Source: Reclinomonas americana ATCC 50394 (lineage: Eukaryota > Jakobida > Jakobea > Jakobida). From it: a stretch of DNA of 22,739 nucleotides. The translations under genes and the position numbers were made by a program. How positions within the stretch are numbered: position 1 is the first letter of the stretch; every line of letters begins with the position of its first letter. A model generated the notes under the pieces. That model was not told the DNA's origin. It did not search any database and saw only the letters and a program-made list of their open reading frames with translations. The stretch is taken from assembly GCA_048213135.1 (NCBI GenBank), contig PS015020.1, positions 529,460 through 552,198 on the forward strand. Direction: 5' to 3'. Of this stretch, positions 1-9,696 are shown piece after piece.

Positions 1-32
1 TCTCTCACTCACTCACTCTCTCTCTCTCACAG

Positions 33-919
33 ATGCGCAAGTTTGAGAAGACCTATGGCAGCGACGAGTTCCAGCAGCGCTACTCGATCTTCAAGAGCAA
101 CATGCGCATCATTGACCAGATGAATGCCGCGCAGGATGGCGCCACCTATGGCATCACCAAGGTGACCCACTCTCTTTGTCTCTCTCTCTCTCACATTCTT
201 TCACACTGACTGTTGTTTGTGTGTTTGTTTGTTAGTTTGCTGATCTGACTCCGGAGGAGTTCAAGCGCGTGTACCTGTCACCGGTGCCGATGGATCGCTC
301 GACTGGTGGGTGGATCCTTGCTGCTGCTGTCATGACGCTTCTCTCGTGCGTGCATGATCCTTTTTCCGGAATCCACCCTGGCGGAGGATTCAAGCACCTT
401 CCCCTGTCCTCCCCTTCTCCCTCACTCACCCGCCTCTCTCTCACTCTCTCTTGTTTGCGTGCTTCTCTCGCTGCCGTTCTGCTTGTATGTAGTACCCTTT
501 GCTTCCACAGTCCGTCCTCTCCGCATGTTGCCGAAGGGGAACTACTGCTCACCTCCTCTCTCACACTGTTGCTTATCCTTGGTTGCTCATTCTTTCCGTG
601 TGTCAGTCTCCGTTGTACAATCCTTTGAGCTGACTTGCTGATGCACAACCCTTCCCTTCTACAGTCCTTCCCGCCCCTTTCCATGTCGCTTCTCTCTCTC
701 TCTCTCGCTTGCTCTCATTCGTTCTGCGTGCATGTAGTACCCTTCGCTGCCACAATCCGTCCTATTCTCATGTTGCCGAAGGGGAACTACTGCTCATCTC
801 CTCTCTCACACTCTTGCTTATCCTTGGTTGCTCATTCTCAGTCTCCGTTGTACAATCCTTTGAGCTGACTTGCTGATGCACGGTGCTTCCGTTCCACAGT
901 CCTTTCCGCCCCTTTCCCT

Positions 920-959
<40 letters not shown>

Positions 960-3407
960 NNNNNNNNNNNNNNNNNNNNCTTCTCCCTTCTCCCCTCACT
1001 CACCTTCTCCTCCCTCTCCTCTCCGCAGTGCCCGCTGGTGCCACCCAGTGGACTGACAGCCTGCCGCAGCTGAAGGACATCCCCGCCAGCTGGAACTGGT
1101 TTGTCGCCCCCTTCATTTCAATCCCCTCTCCACCCTTCCCCTCACTTTTCTCCATCGCCAGGGTCGACCACGGCGCCGTCACCCCGGTGAAGAACCAGGC
1201 GTTGCGTCTTCTCTCCATCCCTCCCCTCCCTTCCCTTTCATCTCCCTTACCCCTGCCACAGTCAGTGCGGCTCGTGCTGGGCGTTCTCGACCACCGGCGG
1301 TCTGGAGGGCCAGTGGTTCAAGAAGACTGGCCAGCTGCTGTCGCTCTCGGAGCAGCAGGTTCGTTCCTGTCACCATTTTTCTCTCATTTCCTGTTTCTGA
1401 CGCATCCGCGGTCACACAGCTGGTCGACTGCGACCACGCTTGCGACCCCAAGAACCCGCAGACGTGCGATGCTGGCTGCAACGGTGGCCTGATGTGGAAC
1501 GCCTTCGACTACATCAAGCAGGCGGTTCGTAATTATCCGCCTGTTGATCCGCCTGTGTTTGTGTTCTCACGTTGTCGTGAATGCAGGGCGGTCTGGAGCT
1601 TGAGGTGGGCGAAATGTTTGCAGAGGCTGAGTGTGCTGGTGCTAAATAGTGTGTTTATTCTCTTGATCGATTGACGATAGTCGGCCTATCCTTGTTGCGT
1701 CAATACCCATTCTTGTCTTCTGCTTCTTCCTTGGCTCACTCGTCATGCGGCAGACACTGCGATGGACGGCACCTGCAAGGCGAACTCATCGCTGTTCAAG
1801 GCGTCGGTGACTGGCTACACCATGGTGCGTTTGCCGGGCAAAGGCTCTCCCTGCTTGTCTTTTATGTCTGCCTTCCAGAGCCCGGCCGCTTGCACCCTTA
1901 AGCATTCCGCTCTTCGTTCTTCTCTCTTTGTTTCTCTCTCCCCCCCGTTCCCCCCCCCCCGTTCCTCTTCCCTCCCCTGTTCCTCTTCCCTCCCCCTGTT
2001 CCTCTCCCCCCGTTCCTCTTCCTCTTCTCTGTCCGTTCCTCTTCCCTCTCCGTTCCTCTTCTCTGTCCGTTCCTCTTCTCTGTCCGTTCCTCTTCCTCCC
2101 CGTTCCTCTCCCCCCGTTCCTCTTCCCTCTGTTCCTCTTCCCTCTCCGTTCCTCTTCCCTCTCCGTTCCTCTTCCCTCTCCGTTCCTCTTCCCTCTCCGT
2201 TCCTCTTCCCTCTCCGTTCCTCTTCCCTCTCCGTTCCTCTTCCCTCTCCGTTCCTCTTCCCTCTCCGTTCCTCTTCCCTCTCCGTTCCTCTTCCCTCGCC
2301 GTTTCTCTTCCCTCGCCGTTCCTCTCCCCCCGTTCCTCTCCCCCCCTCCTCTCCCCCGTTCCTCTCCCTCCCTCTCCTCGCCCTCCCTCTCTCCGTTCCT
2401 CTCCCTACTTCTCCCCACTCATCTCCTCTTCTCTCCCTCCCCACAGCTCCCGACCAACGAGGACCAGATGGCGTCGGTGAGTCAATTAACCCCCTCTCAC
2501 GCCTTCAACGCAATAATCGTGTCTCACCATGTTTCTCTCTCTCCACAGTGGCTGTACGCCAACGGCCCGATCAGCATTGCCATCAATGCTGGCTGGCTGC
2601 AGTTCTACGTCGGCGGGTTCGTTTGTCGTCACATTCTGGTTTCTTTAATGATTCTAAAGCTGACTTCTCCTTTTTGCGCGCAGTGTGACTGGTGTGTGAT
2701 TCGCGTGGTTTCCCAAGGCCGTCTCTTCATCGTTGCTCACATCTCCTGCTCTTCATTACACCGTGCTTTTTCAAACAGACCCGGTTGCGTAAATTCCCCT
2801 TTGCCTTTCCCATCTCTGTCAACACCAGCAACTGACGGCCCTCTCTTTCTCATGCAGATCATCTGCGACCCGAAGAACCTCGACCACGGTGTCCTCATTG
2901 TCGGTGAGTGCGGTCTCGATCAGTCATACTTCGTTTATTGATTTCTCACGTTCTTTTTCTTGCGCAGGCTACACCACTGCCCGCAGTTTCGCTCTGCTCA
3001 CCACGCATCGTGTGTCCGCACCATCACTCACCCCTTGTTTTCTTTTCCAGCTCTGCTCGGCAAGGAGGTGCCGGCGTGGATCATCAAGAACGTTGCGTCT
3101 TTGTAGCATGATTATCTTGCACTCATCACTGTGACGCTCATGCCTTTGTTGTGCTGACTGCAGAGCTGGGGCACGAGCTGGGGGTGAGACACTGCTTTTG
3201 CTTCTCGCTCGCATTGTGCACACGATGTTTCGTTACTCACTCGCATTCTCCTTTGTCAACCCACAGCGAGAAGGGCTACTTCATGGTTTGTCCCGTCGTT
3301 CTCCGCCTCCTCATTCTCCTCCACCGCTCACCTTCCCTGCTGAACAGATCAAGCGCGGCGACAACAAGTGCGGTCTGGCCTCGGTGCCGTGCGCCCCGAC
3401 TGTGTAA
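33..3407 (+). CDS. Papain-family cysteine protease (RD19/cathepsin F-like), 5' partial, 18 exons
   Basis: Lysosomal or secreted-type C1A endopeptidase. My exons are 33-161, 236-305, 1029-1098, 1162-1200, 1262-1358, 1420-1524, 1587-1604, 1681-1693, 1754-1824, 2447-2476, 2549-2616, 2684-2693, 2858-2903, 2968-2985, 3051-3091, 3164-3183, 3267-3285 and 3348-3407 (TAA). They join to 307 residues with no frame break. Exons 1-2 hold the I29 inhibitory propeptide ([22 protein letters not shown]). The mature enzyme shows CGSCWAF (nucleophile Cys108, codon 1275-1277), DCDHACDP...[10 protein letters not shown] as in plant RD19 proteases, [27 protein letters not shown] (His250, codon 2885-2887) and KNSWGTSWG (Asn275, codon 3089-3091). 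The first exon follows a pyrimidine-rich CAG acceptor, so the signal peptide and true start lie upstream of the window. The residue before QCGSC is Ala where Gly is usual. The family call is firm. The 10- and 13-nt exons are inferred from phase and conserved sequence. Confidence 0.93.
488..940. repeat. Two tandem copies of a 245-bp intronic unit
   Basis: These lie inside the 723-nt second intron (306-1028) of the protease gene. The segment starting TGTAGTACCCTT at 488 recurs at 733, so the period is 245 bp. Shared blocks include GTTGCCGAAGGGGAACTACT and CTTGCTGATGCAC. Both copies end in a (TC)n tract, and the second runs into the gap at 960-979. The small translations from here are not conserved coding sequence. 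Confidence 0.85.
960..979. other. Assembly gap of 20 N in intron 2 of the protease gene
   Basis: A run of 20 N follows a (TC)n tract. The length looks like a placeholder, so the true size is unknown. The flanking exons (236-305 and 1029-1098) join in phase and no family motif is missing between them, so coding loss here is unlikely. Confidence 0.95.
1930..2446 (+). repeat. 17-bp pyrimidine minisatellite in a protease intron
   Basis: It fills most of the 622-nt intron 1825-2446. The unit is CCGTTCCTCTTCCCTCT and is nearly perfect from about 2125 to 2300. Shorter and C-rich variants lie on either side. Almost every base on the + strand is C or T, and the array runs straight into the acceptor CCCCACAG, so it may act as an oversized polypyrimidine tract. 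Because stops are rare, long frames appear on both strands (1762-2941 +, 1786-2444 -), but none resembles a protein. Confidence 0.9.
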
Positions 3408-4336
3408 ATTGCGCAGTCAGCATGTTGTGGTGCGCGGATGGCCTCGGTCGTCTAGCGTTGCCCGCTTTCCCTCCCTCTTTTTTTCGCATCGTATGCGCTG
3501 TCCGTTTCTTTGCTTGTCTCGGAAGTGAAGCGGGCGTCAGCGGTGTGATGAGACATGGAAGTGGGGAAGGGGGAAGAGAGATGGGAAAGAGGTGAAGGGA
3601 GACTGGAAAGAGAGGAGAAGGATGCAGCAGTCAGCCATACCGGCAACGAGAGACGAGAGGTGGCGTGTCCGTAAGATTCAGAGAGACGAGAGCACGAGAG
3701 GGAGACAAGGTCATCCAGACTGCTGTTGCTTGCTTGTTGGTGTTTTCACTCGTGCTGCCTGTGTCTGCCGACTGAGGGAGACGCGGGCAACAAGAGAAGG
3801 GTCGGCAGACACGGCCATCAAGACAGCTGTTGCTTTTTTAGTTGGCGTTTTCACTCGTGCTGCCTGTGTCTGCCGACTATTCTCTTGTTTCCCGCGTCTC
3901 CCTCTCGTACTCGCTGTCTTGATGACCAATTGCAAGTGAAGCTCCTGTCGGTGGTGGCGTGAGCAGGCGCAGTTGTGGTCGTTGTTGTCATCGTTGTCGC
4001 AGCAGCTGCAGTATTTCAACACCGTGGCGACGTTGACCACAGACACAGTGTTGTTTTCGCTGTCATTATGTACAGCGCTGGCAGGGAAGGGGAAAGCGCT
4101 GGCTGCACGAATGCAACGCCAGTGTCAGCAGTTACTGTCACAGACTTGATGCGTTGTTGTTGCTGTCAATGTTGTCTCTCCCTTCCCTTCCCGTCCCCCT
4201 TATTGCTGGATTCCTGGCTGCCGATTAATTGATGCTCGCCACACAAAAGTTTGCACACAAGACACACACAAAAAAGGACAGGAAAACTATCTGTTTCCTG
4301 TCGACACGCGCACATCTCTCTTCCTCGCTCCCCGCA
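3408..4336. other. Spacer between two convergent genes
   Basis: It separates the protease stop (3407) from the nucleotidase stop (4337, opposite strand). I see no gene. It contains a purine-rich stretch (3540-3700), a repeat cluster (3704-3904, listed separately) and imperfect GTT/GCT trinucleotide runs (about 3960-4180). Both 3' UTRs and poly(A) sites must lie here. I cannot pick a reliable polyadenylation signal. Confidence 0.7.
3704..3904. repeat. 70-bp direct repeats overlapping a 39-bp inverted repeat
   Basis: The segment 3704-3773 recurs at 3808-3878, with both copies ending TTTTCACTCGTGCTGCCTG then TGTCTGCCGACT. The 39 bases at 3774-3812 (GAGGGAGACGCGGGCAAC...) are an imperfect reverse complement of 3866-3904, which could form a stem with a loop of about 53 nt. 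The cluster sits 3' of the protease gene. It may be a remnant of a small non-autonomous transposon or a locally rearranged duplication. No target-site duplication is evident. Confidence 0.75.
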
Positions 4337-7300
4337 TTACGGCTTTCCGTCCTCATCCTCGTCCTCCGCTGGATCGCCAGTCAACAGCTGCAGCGCTGAG
4401 CAGCTGGACGAGGCACCGCCATTGGCCGCCGAGTCGCCGCCGGCGAGCGAATACAGCCGCGCCTCCTCCTCGTGGCACAGCAAATGCGACGGCGCCGAGA
4501 AGTAGTAGAAGAGCGGGTAGTTGAGGAGATGCAAAAAGTCGCTCGCGTAAATGTCGGCGTAGCGATGCGTTTGCGTGGAGAAGAGCGTTGGTTTGCTGCC
4601 GGAGCGGAACACGCTGCCAAAGTACCTGATGGGGGGAAAGGAGGTGAGATGAGGGAAAGAAGCAAAGGCACGGTGCGATATGAACGGCATGCGAGAGAAA
4701 GGATGTGGAGAGGCCACGCAACTTGTTGAAACATGTGTCGAATTCGGCCATGGTGCTCTTGATCATGGTTCGCAAAAGTTCCGAGTTGGACTGGCGAATG
4801 GAAAGGTGAGGGAGTGCGGAGAGGAGATACGCGATGCATATTTTGAAGAGTGGACGCAACAGGAGCCTTTTCTGAAGTGATGTCGTACTTGTGGTACATC
4901 TTCGCACGCATGAACTCCAGGTTTTGCAGATGCGTGTACTTGTCGCGGTGGTAGGCCTGCGGAGGGGCGCCAAGAGAAGTGGATGAGATTGATGAAGCAT
5001 GCAGGCAGAAATGAGAGAGAGAGAGAGAGCAAGAGTGAGGAGAGAAAGAGAAAGAAAGACAGAGAGAGAGAGAAGGAGAGCAGAGTCGCACTGTTATTTC
5101 GCTCATTGCTCGCTCTCACTGTCGTGTCGCTCGTTGCCCTCGCTCTCACTGTCGTGTCGCTCGTTGCCCTCGCTCTCACTGTCGTGTCGCTCGTTGCCCT
5201 CGCTCTCACTGTCGTGTCGCTCGTTGCCCTCGCTCTCACTGTCGTGTCGCTCGTTGCTCTTGCTCTCACTGTCGTGTCGCTCGTTGCCCTCGCTCTCACT
5301 GTCGTGTCGCTCGTTGCCCTCGCTCTCACTGTCGTGTCGCTCGTTGCTCTTGCTCTCACTGTCGTGTCGCTCGTTGCCCTCGCTCTCACTGTCGTGTCGC
5401 TCGTTGCTTTCGCTCTCACTGTCGTGTCGCTCGTTGCTCTCGCTCTCACTGTCGTGTCGCTCGTTGCTCTCGCTCTCACTGTCGTGTCGCTCGTTGCTCT
5501 CGCTCTCACTGTCGTGTCGCTCGTTGCTCTCGCTCTCACTGTCGTGTCGCTCGTTGCTCGCTCTCACTGCCGTGTCGCTCGTTGCTTTCGCTCTCACTGT
5601 CGCGTCGCTCGTTGCTCGCTCTCACTGTCGTGTCACTCGTTGCTCGCTCTCACTGCCGTGTCGCTCGTTGCTCGCTCTCACTGTCGTGTCGCTCGTTGCT
5701 CTCGCTCTCACTGTCGTGTCGCTCGTTGCTCTCGCTCTCACTGTCGTGTCGCTCGTTGCTCTCGCTCTCACTGTCGTGTCGCTCGTTGCTCTCGCTCTCA
5801 CTGTCGTGTCGCTCGTTGCTCTCGCTCTCACTGCCGCGTCGCTCGTTGCCCTCGCTCTCACTGTCGTGTCGCTCGTTGCTCTCGCTCTCACTGCCGCGTC
5901 GCTCGTTGCCCTCGCTCTCACTGTCGTGTCGCTCGTTGCTCTCGCTCTCACTGCCGCGTCGCTCGTTGCCCTCGCTCTCACTGTCGTGTCGCTCGTTACC
6001 CTCGCTCTCACTGTCGTGTCGCTCGTTACCCTCGCTCTCACTGTCGTGTCGCTCGTTGCCTTCGCTCTCACTGCCGCGTCGCTCGTTGCCTTTGCTCTCA
6101 CTGTCGTGTCGCTCGTTGCCTTTGCTCTCACTGTCGTGTCGCTCGTTGCCTTTGCTCTCCCTTTCTCCATAGCCCTTTCCTCTGACCGTCCTTCCCGTCC
6201 TTCTCCCTCCCTCCCTTCCCCTTAAATCCCAACTCACCCACACACTATTCTCGTGATCCAACTCACGAATCACCAACAACGTGCGCCACAGACACATGCG
6301 CTTCTTCGACATGAGAATATCGGCAAACAAGTTGTCTCCGCAGTACAACACCTCCTCGCCCTGCAGATCAACCATCATAAGTCAACGACACACCGCCACA
6401 TCTCTTCCCTCCTCTCTCTCTCTCACACACACACACATACACACAAAAACACATATATCAGTCTTTCTCTCTGAGTCGCTCTGTCTCTCCCCTCTTCTCT
6501 CTCTCTCTCACACACACATACACACACATATATCAGTCTTTCTCTCTTAGTCGCTCTGTCTCTCCCCTCTTCTCTCTCTCTCTCTCACATACAAAAACAC
6601 ACATCAGTCTTTCCTTAGATGTCATTTGCTCCCTCTTACCCCACCCCTCTTGTCTCTCACACACACTCTCCGTCCCCTCCCCCCTCCTCTTCTTTCTCTT
6701 CTCTCCCCGCTCTTCCCCCTCCACCCTCTTCTCTCTCTCCCTCTCCCTCCCTCCCTCCCCCTCCAGCGCACCTTCAAATTCGTCAGCTGATGGAAGGTCT
6801 CGTAGTTGCCGCCGCTGTAGATCTTGCCGGGCTCGAAGCGGTCGCCGAGAGCCGTGAACTTGAGGTTACCGGTGGCGCGGTCGACCTCACGCAGCGTGGT
6901 GCCCTTTTCGAAAAACACCGGCTTCTTGGCGTTGACAATGGCAATGTCGAAATAGTCGCGCCACTGCGGGTACTCGGGCATGGCGCCGCGCAGCATGTAG
7001 TCCATGACGGCGTCGGTGTAGTAGTACTCGGAGTTGGTGAGCAGGAATGTCACGCGGCCGGCCTTGCGCATCTCGTGGAGCATCTTGGCCAGGCGCTCGT
7101 CGCGACGCACGTACCTGTGATGGATAGATGAGTAATCAATCGGAGGGGAGGGTGACTTGAGAGAGAAGAGCGGGGGCGCAACTTTGGCAAATCCGCAATG
7201 ATGGTCTTCTTCAGCGTGCCATCGGCGTGGAAGCCGTCGACGGCGGAGCGCAGGTCGGCAAAGATGTTCTTGTAGGAGACGCCTCGGCTGTGGTGTGGGC

Positions 7301-9068
7301 GTGAGGTGGGTGGCGCGAACGAAAAATAAGGTGAGGATTCTCTTTCAGAGGCGCAACTAGATTTCTCCAGCGGCGTGCGGCTCGGAGGCGCTGCTGGCCG
7401 CCACCGACTCAAAGTAGACGACCATGTCGGCGAAGAGGCTGATCTCCGGTACCTCGAACAGCGTATTGAAGGTGTGATACCGCTTGCCGATTTCTTGCAC
7501 GTGGATTTGGCCGGCGCGGTAGGCGGCGCGCACCTCTGGGTGTAGGGAAGGGGGAGGCACAGGCAAAGGCAAGGTAGGTACAGACACAAAAAGACAAGCG
7601 ACGAACAAAATACAAACACAAGCGCAGGTATGCACGAACACGCAACGAACACAGAGACACACGTGTAAACACACACGAACACACACAAGCACAGGCACGA
7701 TCATAGACACAGGCACAGTAAACATGCAAACAAATAAATAACACACACAAAGAGCACATAAATGAACAGCACAATCACAACCACAGGCATACAAGCACAA
7801 ACGCACAACAAGTACACAACACCAAACAAACAAGCAGACGACGCACAACACATGCATGGACGACCAAGTAAACACAAAACCCATAAGCACACGCACAACA
7901 ACATGCAAATAATTACCCATACACAAACACACAACGAGCAAACATACAAGCACAACCACAACCACGCAAGCATACGCGTACAAAAAAAACAAACAAGCAA
8001 ACAAACAAGCAAACGACATACAAACGACACACATGCGTGCACGAACAAGTAAACATATAGACACGCACAGACACACAATAACAAACAGACAATACGCACG
8101 CACGTGAGCACGCACAAACAAACAAGTAACCACACATGCACAGACACACATGAACAAACAAACAACAAGCACACACAAACGAAAAACAATGAGAAGGTGA
8201 GCAGCTGATGGATGTCTTGCACAACACACACACCTTCGCGATTCATCACACGCTTGCCGTGTACACAGCGAAGAATGTAGCCCCACTGGTCGACTTTGAG
8301 CATGTTGCCGGTGTTGAGGTCCAACAGGATGCCACTGCGCGGCAAGATAAGCAGGCTACGTTTCGAGTGAGAGCAATCGTGAGCACGCGCGCATACACAC
8401 CGAATGGGGAACTCGGCGTCGTAGGTGAAGGAGAGGATCTCTGGCGGGTAGCCCATGCGTACGAGGCGATCCTTGGTCAGCTGGAAGGAGAGTTCTTCGT
8501 AGACGGGGGAGTGGTAGACGGCCAGGGTGCTGGAAAGGGGGAAAGGGGAAAAAGGGAAGTGAGGAGTGAGTGATGGCAAAGGAAAGCAAGTCATGTAGAC
8601 GGAGAGAGATGATCAGTGAGAGGTTTCGACATAGGAAGGCACGAGTCATCAACATGAGGGGAGACGATGCAGAAGAGTGCACACAAGTCCAACAATCAGA
8701 ATGGGGATGGCAATGCATGCATGGAATAAAGTGAGGAGGAGAAGGTCGAAGCAAGGAAGGATACAAAGCAAGCAACCAGAGCGGGTAATCAATGCAGAGA
8801 AGTGCTGAAGCAACAAGCGAGAGAGAGAGGAGAGGAGACGCAGAGAGGTCCTCATGTCACAAACGACCAGAGAGAAAAGGCAAGTCGATGAAGGAATGCA
8901 CACCAGCTCGATCCAACCTGAACACACCAGCCGAGACAACCCCCAATGCATGTAGAGAGAGAGAGAGAGAGGGTGAAGAGGAGATGAGAGGAAAGGAGAG
9001 GAGACGCAGAGAAGTCCTCATGTCACAAACGACCAGAGAGACGGCACNNNNNNNNNNNNNNNNNNNNA

Positions 9069-9161
<93 letters not shown>

Positions 9162-9625
9162 TTCACTCTTTCAATCACTCTCTTTCTTTCAATCAATCAC
9201 TCACCTCTCCGCGCCTTCGCTGGCAACGCCTCAATGGGCGCATCCACAAACGCCGCCAACTCCTCCGCTGTAGGGTTCTCCGACAAGTCGCCTGTGTGTC
9301 ACTTCCCAAGTCAGCACCACAAAAAAAGCGCGGGAAAACCATGATCATCACACGCGCGCATATTACGAACTGACGGTGACACTGGAGACGCCGAGCATTG
9401 GCGACGGCGAGGGTGCAGAGGGCGACAAGTGTTGGCGCTTGACTGGCGGCTGTGTGGTGGTGGTGGTGGCAAAACAAAAAGTGAGCCATTTCACGCGCGC
9501 GCGAAACAAACGAAAATGCAAGACAACTTGGCGAAAGCAAGCAAGCAAGCAAGCAAGAGGAGTACCTCATCGTCGCTGGCGGCGGCGGTCGAGTCGGCGT
9601 TGCGCTTGCTGCGGCGAGTGGCCAT
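4337..9625 (-). CDS. Cytosolic purine 5'-nucleotidase (cN-II/NT5DC family, HAD fold), one exon missing
   Basis: Predicted to hydrolyse purine 5'-monophosphates (IMP/GMP) in the cytosol. Exons in transcript order are 9625-9566, 9449-9371, 9291-9205, (missing), 8529-8401, 8334-8234, 7535-7358, 7287-7183, 7114-6772, 6360-6238, 4956-4861, 4790-4723 and 4625-4337 (TAA). Recognisable blocks are TLAVYHSPVYEE right after the HAD nucleophile position, FLLTNSEYYYTD (motif II), NAKKPVFF (motif III Lys), YCGDNLFADI (motif IV) and YFGSVFRSGSKPTLFSTQ with RYADIY. The acidic tail EDEDEDGKP recalls the acidic C-terminus of cN-II. The first 75 residues are basic and low-complexity (TRRSKR, VKRQ). DMDYT is split by an intron: only the final C of its Tyr codon and the Thr are present, so the preceding exon, of length 1 mod 3, is absent, probably within the 9048-9067 gap. 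The model is otherwise in phase throughout. It is divergent from the HEPN-NB-ARC-TPR gene, with 71 bp between the two ATGs. Confidence 0.92.
5100..6170. repeat. 30-bp minisatellite, about 35 units, inside a nucleotidase intron
   Basis: It lies in the intron 6237-4957 (- strand). The + strand unit is CACTGTCGTGTCGCTCGTTG plus CCCTCGCTCT (30 bp), with variants GCT/GCC/ACC/TTT at the middle triplet. Several units near 5550-5690 are shortened and shift the frame. Because 30 is a multiple of 3 and the unit lacks stops, both strands show long open frames. Read on the gene's own strand the unit gives the 10-residue repeat ESEGNERHDS, continuous with exon 6360-6238. Family homology skips it, so I treat it as intronic. 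Confidence 0.95.
6361..6771. repeat. CT/CA-rich nucleotidase intron with a 75-bp duplication
   Basis: This is a 411-nt intron on the - strand. CATATATCAG starts at 6452 and again at 6527, a 75-bp tandem duplication (CAGTCTTTCTCTC...GTCGCTCTGTCTCTCCCCTC) with a third partial copy near 6603. The rest is (TC)n, (CA)n and C-rich pyrimidine sequence. I see no exon in it. Confidence 0.8.
7536..8233. repeat. ACA/CAAACA-rich nucleotidase intron
   Basis: This 698-nt intron is almost entirely imperfect CACA/CAAACA sequence on the + strand (GTGTTTGT on the transcribed strand). On the - strand the bias produces Val/Cys/Leu-rich open frames that run through the flanking exons. They have no resemblance to a conserved domain. 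The exons at either end (8334-8234 and 7535-7358) join in phase (G + AG gives Glu). Confidence 0.85.
8530..9204. repeat. Nucleotidase intronic region with 166-bp duplication, gap and (AC)n
   Basis: The block AGAGGAGACGCAGAGA...CTCATGTCACAAACGACCAG starts at 8831 and again at 8997, a 166-bp spacing. The second copy ends at the 20-N gap (9048-9067), which is followed by (TC)n and (AC)n to about 9158. A catalytic exon of the nucleotidase must lie between 8530 and 9204. I find no GAY-ATG-GAY-TA followed by GT on the - strand in the visible bases, so the exon is most likely within the gap. Confidence 0.8.
9048..9067. other. Assembly gap of 20 N, probably hiding a catalytic exon
   Basis: A fixed-length run of N between a 166-bp repeat copy and a dinucleotide microsatellite. 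The true length is unknown. The nucleotidase needs an exon carrying its DMDY motif between 8530 and 9204, so this gap probably removed real coding sequence. Confidence 0.85.
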
Positions 9626-9696
9626 TGGTGAAGAATGCAAGGCGAGCACTGTCACTGTCCACTTCTCACACACGCAAACTCTCTTGTGTGTGCTCA
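9626..9696. promoter_or_regulatory. 71-bp divergent spacer, probable bidirectional promoter
   Basis: It lies between the start codons of the nucleotidase (- strand, ATG at 9625-9623) and the first HEPN-NB-ARC-TPR gene (+ strand, ATG at 9697). It has no TATA-like box and contains CACACACGC and TTGTGTGTG motifs. All of the promoter and both 5' UTRs would have to fit in or overlap this space unless one gene has an upstream non-coding exon. Promoter function is inferred only from position. Confidence 0.55.

Noticed and set aside
1605-1632. Extension of protease exon 7 to 1632 (VGEMFAEAE joined to YTAMDGTC)
   Set aside because: It is phase-compatible, but the 13-nt exon 1681-1693 restores the family's YPYT block exactly, so the extension was dropped.
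2684-2691. Ending the protease microexon at 2691 (donor GTGTGT)
   Set aside because: This would put the His-containing exon 2858-2903 out of frame. Ending at 2693 keeps phase 0 and LDHGVLIVG.
1762-2941. Long + and - strand frames rich in Ser/Pro/Leu or Arg/Glu/Gly
   Set aside because: They arise from the pyrimidine minisatellite at 1930-2446, and they overlap protease exons in the wrong frame.
5100-6170. Regular 30-bp periodicity resembling a CRISPR array
   Set aside because: The units are directly contiguous with no unique spacers, and the setting is an intron of a eukaryotic gene.
4983-6225. Open frames of about 400 codons on the + strand (Arg/Ser/Cys- or Ala/Leu/Val-rich repeats)
   Set aside because: They are a by-product of a stop-free 30-bp minisatellite inside an intron of the opposite-strand nucleotidase gene. 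The translation is pure repeat with no conserved domain.
7357-8594. Val/Cys/Leu-rich frames of about 300 codons on the - strand, looking like a membrane protein
   Set aside because: The hydrophobic run is translated GTGTTTGT intron repeat. Only its ends, which match nucleotidase exons, have homologous sequence.
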